From Bog-473 sp035551835 (GTDB taxonomy: Bacteria; Actinomycetota; Acidimicrobiia; Acidimicrobiales; RAAP-2), in NCBI GenBank assembly GCA_035551835.1, contig DASZMN010000092.1, forward strand, positions 1-64,000: DNA of 64,000 nt, read 5' to 3'. The position numbers and the translations under genes were made by a program. The notes under the pieces were generated by a model. The model searched no databases and was not told the DNA's origin. It saw only the letters and a program-made list of their open reading frames with translations. Position 1 is the stretch's first letter. Each line of letters begins with the position of its first letter. This document shows, one piece after another, positions 17,499 through 23,856 of this stretch.

Positions 17499-18290
17499 TC
17501 AGCCCAGGTCCTGCGGGGACGACATTCCCACCGATCGTATGAGCGGGACACGCTCCTCGCCGCGGCCGCCGGCCCGCACCGACGCGTCCTGGCGGGCCCG
17601 GTAAAAGCCGAGCACCTGCAGCTCAATGGAGAGGTCGACGTAGCGGACGTGCACGTGCGGCGGGACGTGGAGCACGCGCGGCGCGAAGTTGAGGAGCGAG
17701 GTCACGCCGGCGCGTACGAGCAGGTCGGCCACGCCTTGGGCCGCCCAGCCCGGCGTGGTGATGACCCCGATGTCGGGGCACTCTGCCGCTCGGAGCGTTG
17801 CGATCTCGTCCATGTGGCGCACCTTCATGCCGCGGATCTCCTCACCCACGACCCCGGGGTCGACGTCGAAGAGCGAGGTGACCTGGCAGCCGCCGGAGGC
17901 GAACCCGGCCGAGTTGGTGAGGGCGCGCCCCAGGTTGCCGATGCCGACGACTGCGACCGACCAGTTCTCGTCGATCCCGAGCGCACGGTCGATCTGGGCG
18001 ATCAGAAATCCGGGCTCGTAGCCCGAGCCGCGGGTCCCGAACGAGCCCAGGAGCGACAGATCCTTGCGCACCTTGGCCGCGTTGACCCGGGCCAGCTCGG
18101 CCAGCTGCTCGGACGAGACCGTGCGCGTCCCGGCACGGACGAGCTCGGTCAGGATGCGCTGGTACACCGGCAGGCGCAGGACCGTGGCCTCGGGGATCCG
18201 CTTGGCGGGCGACGGCGCGTCGGATGCCACGGGTGCCACCGGCGCCACCGGCGCCTCGGGCTTCGGAGCTGCCGTTCGATCGTCGCTCAC
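17499..18290 (-). CDS. rex: Redox-sensing transcriptional repressor Rex
   Basis: Rex senses the NADH/NAD+ ratio and represses respiratory genes when NADH is low; 263 aa. An Ala/Pro-rich leader of 30 residues precedes the winged helix (PVYQRILTELVRAG, then VNAAKVRKDLSLLGSFGTRG). The Rossmann domain carries VAVVGIGNLGRALTNSAGF and FDVDPGVVGEEIRG. It lies 75 bp upstream of hemA on the same strand, an arrangement seen in Streptomyces (rex-hemACD). The nuo operon 9 kb away is a plausible target, but I found no clear Rex box. Confidence 0.93.
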   Translation of the reverse strand: MSDDRTAAPKPEAPVAPVAPVASDAPSPAKRIPEATVLRLPVYQRILTELVRAGTRTVSSEQLAELARVNAAKVRKDLSLLGSFGTRGSGYEPGFLIAQIDRALGIDENWSVAVVGIGNLGRALTNSAGFASGGCQVTSLFDVDPGVVGEEIRGMKVRHMDEIATLRAAECPDIGVITTPGWAAQGVADLLVRAGVTSLLNFAPRVLHVPPHVHVRYVDLSIELQVLGFYRARQDASVRAGGRGEERVPLIRSVGMSSPQDLG

Positions 18291-18353
18291 TGCAATCGGA
18301 TGGTACCGAGGAGGGTTGCGACAGCACCAAACCGGGCCACCCGCCGGACGCGC

Positions 18354-19292
18354 CTACCAGGCGAGGATCAGCAGCTCACCGGCGACGACGTTGAGCCAGC
18401 GCGCCGCCGAGGCCTCCCCGGCGACGACGGCGAGATGCCCGTTGGCGTCGACCAGCACCCCGAACTCGCCTTGCTTCAGCTCGCCGAAGGCCTCCACGGC
18501 GCGCAGCTGCACCCCCTCGGGGACCAGCGAATGGGGCAGGCCGTCGAGGTACTCGCGGCCCGACTCGACCCGCGCCACCAGCTCGATCGTCCCCGACGCC
18601 GGGATCCCGGCCACCCGGGCGTCGGCCACCGTCGCCGCCAACTGAAGGTTGCCGAAGTGGTCGACCCACGTCACCTCGGCCCGCAGGCAGGCGCGCCCGT
18701 CGTGCAGCCGGCCTTGCTCGACCACCCCGCCCATCAGGCGCACCAGCGACTCGGGCTCGATCGCCTCGCCGAGCTCCGCCAAAGGGGTGCCGGCACACAG
18801 GCGGGCCGCCGCCGGAGCGAAGACGTCGCGCCCGTCGAAGGTGGCGCCGCGGTCGGGGGGCACCGGGTCGCGCTGCAACTCGACGACCGAGGCGATCGGC
18901 GCCTCGGCGACCGATTCCGCCGCCGCCACGAGCAGGCCGTTGTCCGGCCCGACGAAGCACATCCTGCCGCCCGCCGGCAGCGACACCTCGAGGCCGATGC
19001 CACGGCGCGTCGTGCCCACGCCGGGGTCGATCACACCGAGCACCACCCCCGCGCCGAGATGCGGGACGGCCCGCACCAGCGTGTGACTCCCCGCGCGCAC
19101 GTCGAAGGGCGGAACGTGATGCGTGAGGTCGATCACCGTCGTGCCGGGGGCCCGCGCCGCGATCACCGCGTGCACGACGCCGACGAACTCGTCCTCGGTC
19201 CCGAAGTCGGAGAGAAAGAAGACGGTGCCCGCCGCCGGAGCCGGCGCCGGCCCGGGAGGCCGTCTCGGCTCGGTCGGGCGCTGTGAGGACAC
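18354..19292 (-). CDS. SAM hydrolase (DUF62 / SAM hydroxide adenosyltransferase family)
   Basis: This family hydrolyses S-adenosylmethionine to adenosine and methionine; 312 aa. Diagnostic motifs are FFLSDFGTEDEFVGVVHAV, IDLTHHVPPFDVRAGSHTL, VIDPGVGTTRRGIGLEV, FVGPDNGLLVAAA, and the C-terminal VTWVDHFGNLQLAATVADA. The first 22 residues are Pro/Arg-rich. It lies between proC and rex on the same strand (gaps of 15 and 63 bp). Why a SAM hydrolase sits here is not evident from sequence. Confidence 0.88.
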   Translation of the reverse strand: MSSQRPTEPRRPPGPAPAPAAGTVFFLSDFGTEDEFVGVVHAVIAARAPGTTVIDLTHHVPPFDVRAGSHTLVRAVPHLGAGVVLGVIDPGVGTTRRGIGLEVSLPAGGRMCFVGPDNGLLVAAAESVAEAPIASVVELQRDPVPPDRGATFDGRDVFAPAAARLCAGTPLAELGEAIEPESLVRLMGGVVEQGRLHDGRACLRAEVTWVDHFGNLQLAATVADARVAGIPASGTIELVARVESGREYLDGLPHSLVPEGVQLRAVEAFGELKQGEFGVLVDANGHLAVVAGEASAARWLNVVAGELLILAW

Positions 19293-19307
19293 GTCGCGCG
19301 CTCGAGC

Positions 19308-20138
19308 TCAACGCTGCAGGTTGCGCGAGCGTTCAGTGGCCGCCGCCACCGCCTCCATGAAGGCCGAGCGCACGGCGCGGGACTCGAGCGCACGGACGCC
19401 GGCCGCGGTCGTGCCCGCCGGCGACGTCACGTCGGCCCGGAGCGACGCCGGTTCGCGCTCGGTCTCGGCGAGGAGCGCCGCCGAGCCCCTCATCGTCTGG
19501 ACGACCAACGTGTGACTGACCTCGCGCGACAGGCCCATCTGCACACCCGCCTCGATCATCGCCTCGGCCACGAGGAAGAAATAGGCCGGGCCCGAGCCCG
19601 ACAACCCGGTCACGGCGTCGAGCATGCGCTCGGGCAGGCGGACCACGACGCCGAGCGAGTCCAAGAGCGCTTCCGCCCAGCCCAGGTCCGCCGAGGTGGT
19701 GAACGACCCGCCCGACATGGCGGCCACGCCGGCGCCGATCAGCGCGGGCGTGTTGGGCATGGCGCGGATGACGGCCGGCTCTCCGCCGAGCGCGGACTCC
19801 AGACGCTGGCACGGCACGCCCGCCACGATCGAGAGCACGCGGGTGACGCCCGTCGCGCCGAGCAGGCGACAGGCCCCGTCCGCCTGGTCGGGCTTCACCG
19901 CGAGCACGGCGCCGCACCGGTCCTCGCTGGTCTCGTCGAGGACGTCGAGGAGGCCGGGCTCCGGCGCGGCCGCGGTCTGCAGGCCGGGGTACGACTCCTC
20001 GAGCTCCTTGCGGCGCTCGGGGAGCGGTTCGACGACGGTCACGGTTGCCGCGGCGTAGAGGCCACGGCCGAGCAGGCCGCCCAGCAGGGCGCCACCCATC
20101 TTTCCGCCCCCGACGATCAGCAGTTTCGCCACCCGCAC
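19308..20138 (-). CDS. proC: Pyrroline-5-carboxylate reductase
   Basis: The enzyme performs the last step of proline synthesis, reducing pyrroline-5-carboxylate with NAD(P)H; 276 aa, the normal length. The Rossmann motif LLIVGGGKMGGALLGGLLGR opens the protein, VIRAMPNTPALIGAGVAA is near residue 125, and the C-terminal signature reads DAVTGLSGSGPAYFFLVAEA with LRADVTSPAGTTAAGVRALE. Two GTG codons (20138 and 20132) could start it. Confidence 0.95.
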   Translation of the reverse strand: MRVAKLLIVGGGKMGGALLGGLLGRGLYAAATVTVVEPLPERRKELEESYPGLQTAAAPEPGLLDVLDETSEDRCGAVLAVKPDQADGACRLLGATGVTRVLSIVAGVPCQRLESALGGEPAVIRAMPNTPALIGAGVAAMSGGSFTTSADLGWAEALLDSLGVVVRLPERMLDAVTGLSGSGPAYFFLVAEAMIEAGVQMGLSREVSHTLVVQTMRGSAALLAETEREPASLRADVTSPAGTTAAGVRALESRAVRSAFMEAVAAATERSRNLQR

Positions 20139-20190
20139 GACGATACCGACCGCAGCCTCGCGCCGCCGAGAACGAACGGCCGGGGGCTCT

Positions 20191-20246
20191 CGAAGCGAGA
20201 AGCGCTAGCGAGAAGCGAGAAGCGGGAAGCGGGAAGGAAGCGAGGA
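20191..20246. repeat. AGCGAGA/AGCGGGA short tandem repeats
   Basis: The gap between proC and the YbjN-like gene contains seven or so imperfect heptamers (AGCGAGA, AGCGGGA, and one AGCGCT interruption) in a purine-rich strand. No gene is seen in this stretch. Confidence 0.7.
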
Positions 20247-20250
20247 GGGT

Positions 20251-20745
20251 CTAGGACCGGCGGGGCCGGCGCCGGTAGGTCGACGGGTGCCCCAGCGTCA
20301 TGGCCGTCGGGAAGTGGTCGTCGGTGTAGACGACCGACGCCCCGGCGATGCGGTCGAGCTCCTCGTCGTCGATCAGGCGGGCCGGCACCCGGCCGACGAG
20401 ATACACGGCGTCTTCGGGCCCGAGCGCGAACCACATGCCCAACAGCGCCGTGTTGCGCCGGAGCAGGTACGCGTAGACCTCCTCCCTGTTCGCCTCGGGG
20501 GCGGGCATGAACTGCGCCTCGTGCCACAAGGTCCGCTGCTTCAGCGTGAACCACACCGTGATGTAGTCCTTCTCGTCACCCTTGAAGCGGAGATACCACT
20601 GGAACGACGCCGTCCGATCGGTCACCTCCTGGCGCTCGGCCGCCACCAGCGGCCCGTCGGCCTCGAGCTCGCGCTCGGCCCAGGCGTCGATGCACGCGAC
20701 GGCCGCCGCCATCTCGTCGTCGGCCGGCAGGTCGATCAGGGGCAC
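20251..20745 (-). CDS. YbjN domain-containing protein
   Basis: This is a small soluble protein of the YbjN / type III secretion chaperone-like fold, 164 aa. The family-like features are VTDRTASFQWYLRFKGDEKD near residue 40, a VWFTLKQRTLWHEAQFMPAP strand pair, and a helical segment LLRRNTALLGMWFALGPED. Homologues sit next to mshA in many actinobacteria, supporting the call by context. The GTG at 20745 lies 46 bp after the mshA stop. The function is not established. Confidence 0.75.
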   Translation of the reverse strand: MPLIDLPADDEMAAAVACIDAWAERELEADGPLVAAERQEVTDRTASFQWYLRFKGDEKDYITVWFTLKQRTLWHEAQFMPAPEANREEVYAYLLRRNTALLGMWFALGPEDAVYLVGRVPARLIDDEELDRIAGASVVYTDDHFPTAMTLGHPSTYRRRPRRS

Positions 20746-20791
20746 GGCGCGATGGGCGGTCGGGCGGCCGGCCGCTCAGCCGGCCGGCGGC

Positions 20792-22063
20792 TCAGCCGCA
20801 CTCGACGAGGCGCCCGGCCGCCAGCTCGTCGTGCAGCTCCAGCAGCGTCGCCGCCGCGGCATGCCAGGTGTAGAGCCGGGCCCGCAGGACGGATGCGGTC
20901 GACAGGCGCTCGGCTGCCAGCGGCTCCTCGAACACCCGGCGCACGGCGTCGGCGTAGGCGCTCGGGTCGTGCGCATCGACCAGGAACCCGGTGTAGCCGT
21001 GGTCGACGAGGGTGGTGAGGCCGCCCACGGCCGAGGCCACGACCGGCGTCCCGCACGCCGCCGCCTCCAGCGCCACGAGGCCGAAGGACTCGGAGCGGCT
21101 CGGGACGAGGCAGACGTCGGCGGCGCGGTAGTAGGACGACAACAGCTCGTGGGGCTGCGGCTCGATGAAGTGCACCAGCTCGCCCACGCCCCGGGCGTCG
21201 GCCACGTCGTGCAGGCCCTGGAGCGACTTCTCCCCGTGCGGCCCGCTCGGCCCGCCGACCACGACGAGGCGGTACGGCTCGCCGCCGGCGGCGCACAGCT
21301 CGGCCAGCGTCTCGATGGCCACGTCGGCGCATTTGAGCGGCTGGATCCGCCCGACGAACAGCAGCAGGCGCCCGTCGACCGGTAACCCGAGCGCACGCCG
21401 CGCCTGGGGGCGGTGGCCCGGGCCGAAGAACGCGTGGTCGACCCCCGGCGGCACGATGCGGATGCGACCCGGCTCGCCGCCGTAGAGCGACGCGATCTGG
21501 TCGGCCTCGACGCTGCACGACGCCAGCACGGCGTCGGAGCACTCGATGATCGTTGCCTCGGCCTCGGCGCGCCGGTGCGGCATGTCCGCCTCGACCTCTT
21601 CGGGCATCGACTCGGCCTTCACCCGGTCGAGCGTGTGGAAGGTGCATACGAGCGGCAGGTTGAGCTCGTGCTTTATCACGTGGCCCGACAGCCCCGACAG
21701 CCAGTAGTTCGCGTGGACCGACGTGTAGGGCAGGCCACCGCCCTCGCTGCCGCCGGACCCGGCGGCGGCGGCCATGCGCTCGAGCACGTTGGCCGTGAAT
21801 TCGTCGACCACGGCCGGGAGGGACTCCTTGGGTACGGACTCGAGCGGTCCGGCCGGCACGTGGTGCACCCGGAGCCCCGGCTCGACCTCGACGACGGGCG
21901 CCAGGTCGGGCGACCAGGCCCGGGTGAACACGTCGCAGGCGACGCCGTTGCGGGCCAGCGCCGCGGTCAGCTCGCGGACGTACACGTTCATGCCGCCGCC
22001 GTCGCCCGTGCCCGGTTGGGCCAGGGGCGACGTGTGCAATGAGAGAACCGCGAGACGCCGCAT
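20792..22063 (-). CDS. mshA: D-inositol-3-phosphate glycosyltransferase (mycothiol biosynthesis)
   Basis: This GT4-type glycosyltransferase catalyses the first step of mycothiol synthesis, transferring GlcNAc from UDP-GlcNAc to inositol 3-phosphate; 423 aa. Characteristic blocks are SPLAQPGTGDGGGMNVYVRE at the N-terminus, the SVHANYWLSGLSGHVIKHE segment, GRIQPLKCADVAIETLAEL, and the donor-site LVPSRSESFGLVALEAAACG. Mycothiol is restricted to actinobacteria, so this gene is a good taxonomic marker. Confidence 0.92.
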   Translation of the reverse strand: MRRLAVLSLHTSPLAQPGTGDGGGMNVYVRELTAALARNGVACDVFTRAWSPDLAPVVEVEPGLRVHHVPAGPLESVPKESLPAVVDEFTANVLERMAAAAGSGGSEGGGLPYTSVHANYWLSGLSGHVIKHELNLPLVCTFHTLDRVKAESMPEEVEADMPHRRAEAEATIIECSDAVLASCSVEADQIASLYGGEPGRIRIVPPGVDHAFFGPGHRPQARRALGLPVDGRLLLFVGRIQPLKCADVAIETLAELCAAGGEPYRLVVVGGPSGPHGEKSLQGLHDVADARGVGELVHFIEPQPHELLSSYYRAADVCLVPSRSESFGLVALEAAACGTPVVASAVGGLTTLVDHGYTGFLVDAHDPSAYADAVRRVFEEPLAAERLSTASVLRARLYTWHAAAATLLELHDELAAGRLVECG

Positions 22064-22140
22064 GCCGGGGCGATCCTACCGGCGATGGGCGAAATGGCTC
22101 CGGGCACCTGGGCGGACGCTGGGCCTCCGGATCGGCCCGC

Positions 22141-22638
22141 TCAGGCGGTGGCGACCTGCTCGGGGGGGGTGGACGGCGCCCTCGGGGCGGCGGGATCGGG
22201 CGCTTGATCGCCGGCGTCAGTAACTGTGACGGCCACACCGGCCCCGGCGGCTCGGGCCGGTGTGCCCGCGCCGGGCGACGGGCTGTCGTCCTCGTGCTCG
22301 CGACGGAACGAGAGGTAGATCCGCACCAGCGCCTGCTTCTGCTCCTCGCTGATGGTCTGGTCGGCCATGATGGCGCGGGTGAGATCGGGCGCGCCGGTGG
22401 GCGCCTCGAGGATGCCCGCCTGGACGTAGAGCGTCTCGGCGGAGATGCGCAACGCCTTGGCGATCTGCTGGAGGATCTCGGCCGAGGGCCGGCGCAGCCC
22501 CCGCTCGATCTGGCTCAGATACGGGTTGGAGATCCCCGCCAACTCGGACAGCCGGCGGAGCGAGAGCCGGGCGGTGCCGCGCTGCTCACGGATGAAGGAC
22601 CCAAGCTCGTGCCAGCGGTCTTTGGGGTCCGTGCTCAC
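22141..22638 (-). CDS. XRE-family helix-turn-helix regulator
   Basis: This is a small DNA-binding regulator, 165 aa from the GTG at 22638. Residues 12-66 form a lambda-repressor-type HTH (FIREQRGTARLSLRRLSELA, then NPYLSQIERGLRRPSAEILQ). It is followed by a helical region containing MADQTISEEQKQALVRIYLS and a low-complexity Ala/Pro tail. The first 31 codons of the longer open frame are Gly/Arg-rich and look non-coding. It is divergent from sodA, with 241 bp between the starts, so it could regulate sodA or itself; no direct evidence. Confidence 0.82.
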   Translation of the reverse strand: MSTDPKDRWHELGSFIREQRGTARLSLRRLSELAGISNPYLSQIERGLRRPSAEILQQIAKALRISAETLYVQAGILEAPTGAPDLTRAIMADQTISEEQKQALVRIYLSFRREHEDDSPSPGAGTPARAAGAGVAVTVTDAGDQAPDPAAPRAPSTPPEQVATA

Positions 22639-22750
22639 TCTTGCAAGCGTACCGCCGCTCCGGCGGGTCCAGGGGTTGCCGCCGCACCGGCGTCCGGCGG
22701 GGCCGGGGCGGCCGGCCCGCCGAGCAAACACGCCCCCGACCTGCTCGCAT

Positions 22751-22768
22751 ACCTCCTCGCATGGAGGT
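22751..22768. promoter_or_regulatory. Short inverted repeat upstream of sodA
   Basis: A perfect 6-bp inverted repeat (ACCTCC, six-base loop, GGAGGT) lies between the XRE regulator gene and the sodA promoter candidate. It could be an operator or a small hairpin. Confidence 0.35.
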
Positions 22769-22778
22769 TGATCCCCGG

Positions 22779-22806
22779 TTGGAATCGGGCGAGGTTCGGG
22801 TATGGT
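22779..22806 (+). promoter_or_regulatory. Candidate sodA promoter
   Basis: TTGGAA (22779-22784) and TATGGT (22801-22806) are separated by 16 bp and lie about 70 bp upstream of the sodA ATG. Both hexamers are reasonable for a housekeeping actinobacterial sigma factor. Confidence 0.45.
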
Positions 22807-22831
22807 CCACCACGAACCACCCGACTGTCAT

Positions 22832-22867
22832 CACGACCCGACCCACGACCCGACCCACGACCCGACA
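22832..22867. repeat. Three 12-bp direct repeats in the sodA leader
   Basis: The 12-bp unit CACGACCCGACC occurs three times in tandem (the last copy ends in A) directly before the ribosome binding site GAGGAG of sodA. It lies in the untranslated leader as I read the start. Confidence 0.85.
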
Positions 22868-22879
22868 GAGGAGACCGTA

Positions 22880-23494
22880 ATGGCCGAGTACACCCTCCCC
22901 GACCTGCCCTACGACTACGCCGCGCTGGAGCCCCACGTGTCGGCCCAGATCATGGAGCTCCACCACGACAAGCACCACGCCGCCTACGTGACCGGCGCCA
23001 ACCAGACGCTCGAGAAGCTGGCCGCGGCGCGTGACAAGGACGACTTCGGCGCCATCGTCGGGCTCGAGAAGACGCTCGCCTTCCACATCTCGGGCCACGT
23101 CCTGCACTCGATCTTCTGGAAGAACCAGAGCCCCGACGGCGGCGACAAGCCCGGCGGCGCGCTCGGCTCCGCCATCGACGAGAACTTCGGCACGTTCGAC
23201 AAGTTCAAGGCGCATTTCACCCAGGCCACCTCGACGATCCAGGGCTCGGGCTGGGGCGTGCTCGCCTACGAGCCGTTGGCCGGCCGGCTGATCATCGAGC
23301 AGGTCTACGACCACCAGGGCAACATCGGGCAGAGCTCGGTCCCCCTCCTCGTCTTCGACGCCTGGGAGCACGCCTTCTACCTGCAGTACAAGAACGTGAA
23401 GGCCGACTTCTTCGCCGCGTTGTGGAACGTCGTCAACTGGTCCGACGTGGCGGCCCGCCTCGACTCGGCGCGGGGCCTCAAGGTCGAGGGCTAG
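22880..23494 (+). CDS. sodA: Superoxide dismutase (Fe/Mn type)
   Basis: This cytoplasmic or secreted-without-signal Fe/Mn superoxide dismutase is 204 aa. Metal ligands are visible as His in MELHHDKHHAAYV near residue 28, His in ISGHVLHSIFWKN near residue 76, and Asp/His in VFDAWEHAFYLQYKNVK near residue 163. The GSGWGVLAYEP block and VYDHQGN are standard. A GAGGAG ribosome binding site lies 5-9 bases before the ATG at 22880; the open frame further upstream runs through the 12-bp repeats. Mn versus Fe cannot be settled from sequence. Confidence 0.95.
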   Translation: MAEYTLPDLPYDYAALEPHVSAQIMELHHDKHHAAYVTGANQTLEKLAAARDKDDFGAIVGLEKTLAFHISGHVLHSIFWKNQSPDGGDKPGGALGSAIDENFGTFDKFKAHFTQATSTIQGSGWGVLAYEPLAGRLIIEQVYDHQGNIGQSSVPLLVFDAWEHAFYLQYKNVKADFFAALWNVVNWSDVAARLDSARGLKVEG

Positions 23495-23738
23495 CCGAGG
23501 CCTCGTCGAGCCTGGTCGAGGGCCGGTCGACCGATCGAGCGGTCGAGAGCTCGTCGAGCGGCAGGTGCTGTTCGCAGAAGCGTCCGGCGGGGTCGCGCTC
23601 GAGATCGGCATCGAGCATGGGCGCCCCGCAGGTGGCGCAGGCTCCGTACGTGCCCGCGCTCAGGCGCTCCAACGCGGAATCGACGCCGTCGAGGACGGCG
23701 GCCGCGCTGGCCAATTCGGACTCGTAGCGCTCCTCCAC
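23478..23738 (-). CDS. DksA/TraR-type C4 zinc-finger protein
   Basis: This 86-aa protein has an N-terminal helix (EERYESELASAAAVLDGVDS) and a zinc-finger segment YGACATCGAPM with a downstream GRFCEQHLP, so the fourth ligand may be His rather than Cys. This pattern is typical of small actinobacterial DksA/TraR-family proteins that may bind RNA polymerase. Its 3' end overlaps the sodA 3' end by 17 bp tail to tail. The GTG at 23738 has a weak ribosome binding site, so the start is provisional. Confidence 0.78.
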   Translation of the reverse strand: MEERYESELASAAAVLDGVDSALERLSAGTYGACATCGAPMLDADLERDPAGRFCEQHLPLDELSTARSVDRPSTRLDEASASPRP

Positions 23739-23770
23739 GGGGGGCAGGGTACCTTCCGGCGGGCCCGGCG

Positions 23771-23815
23771 GGGCCGCCCGGGGCCGCCTGGGGCCGCCCG
23801 GGGCCGCCCGGGCCG
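23771..23815. repeat. 10-bp GC-only tandem repeat
   Basis: Four consecutive 10-bp units (GGGCCGCCCG, one with a C-to-T change) plus a partial unit lie between the zinc-finger gene and the SpoIIE-type gene, in the likely promoter region of both. The units are self-complementary and could form GC hairpins. Confidence 0.85.
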
Positions 23816-23856
23816 TTTAGAGGTGGGACCGGGCGGGCAGGGGTAGCGCAACCGCT

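Noticed and set aside
18354..19292. Fluorinase or chlorinase rather than SAM hydrolase
   Set aside because: I see no fluorinase-type extra loop and no halogen-metabolism neighbours; the hydrolase reading is the default for the family.
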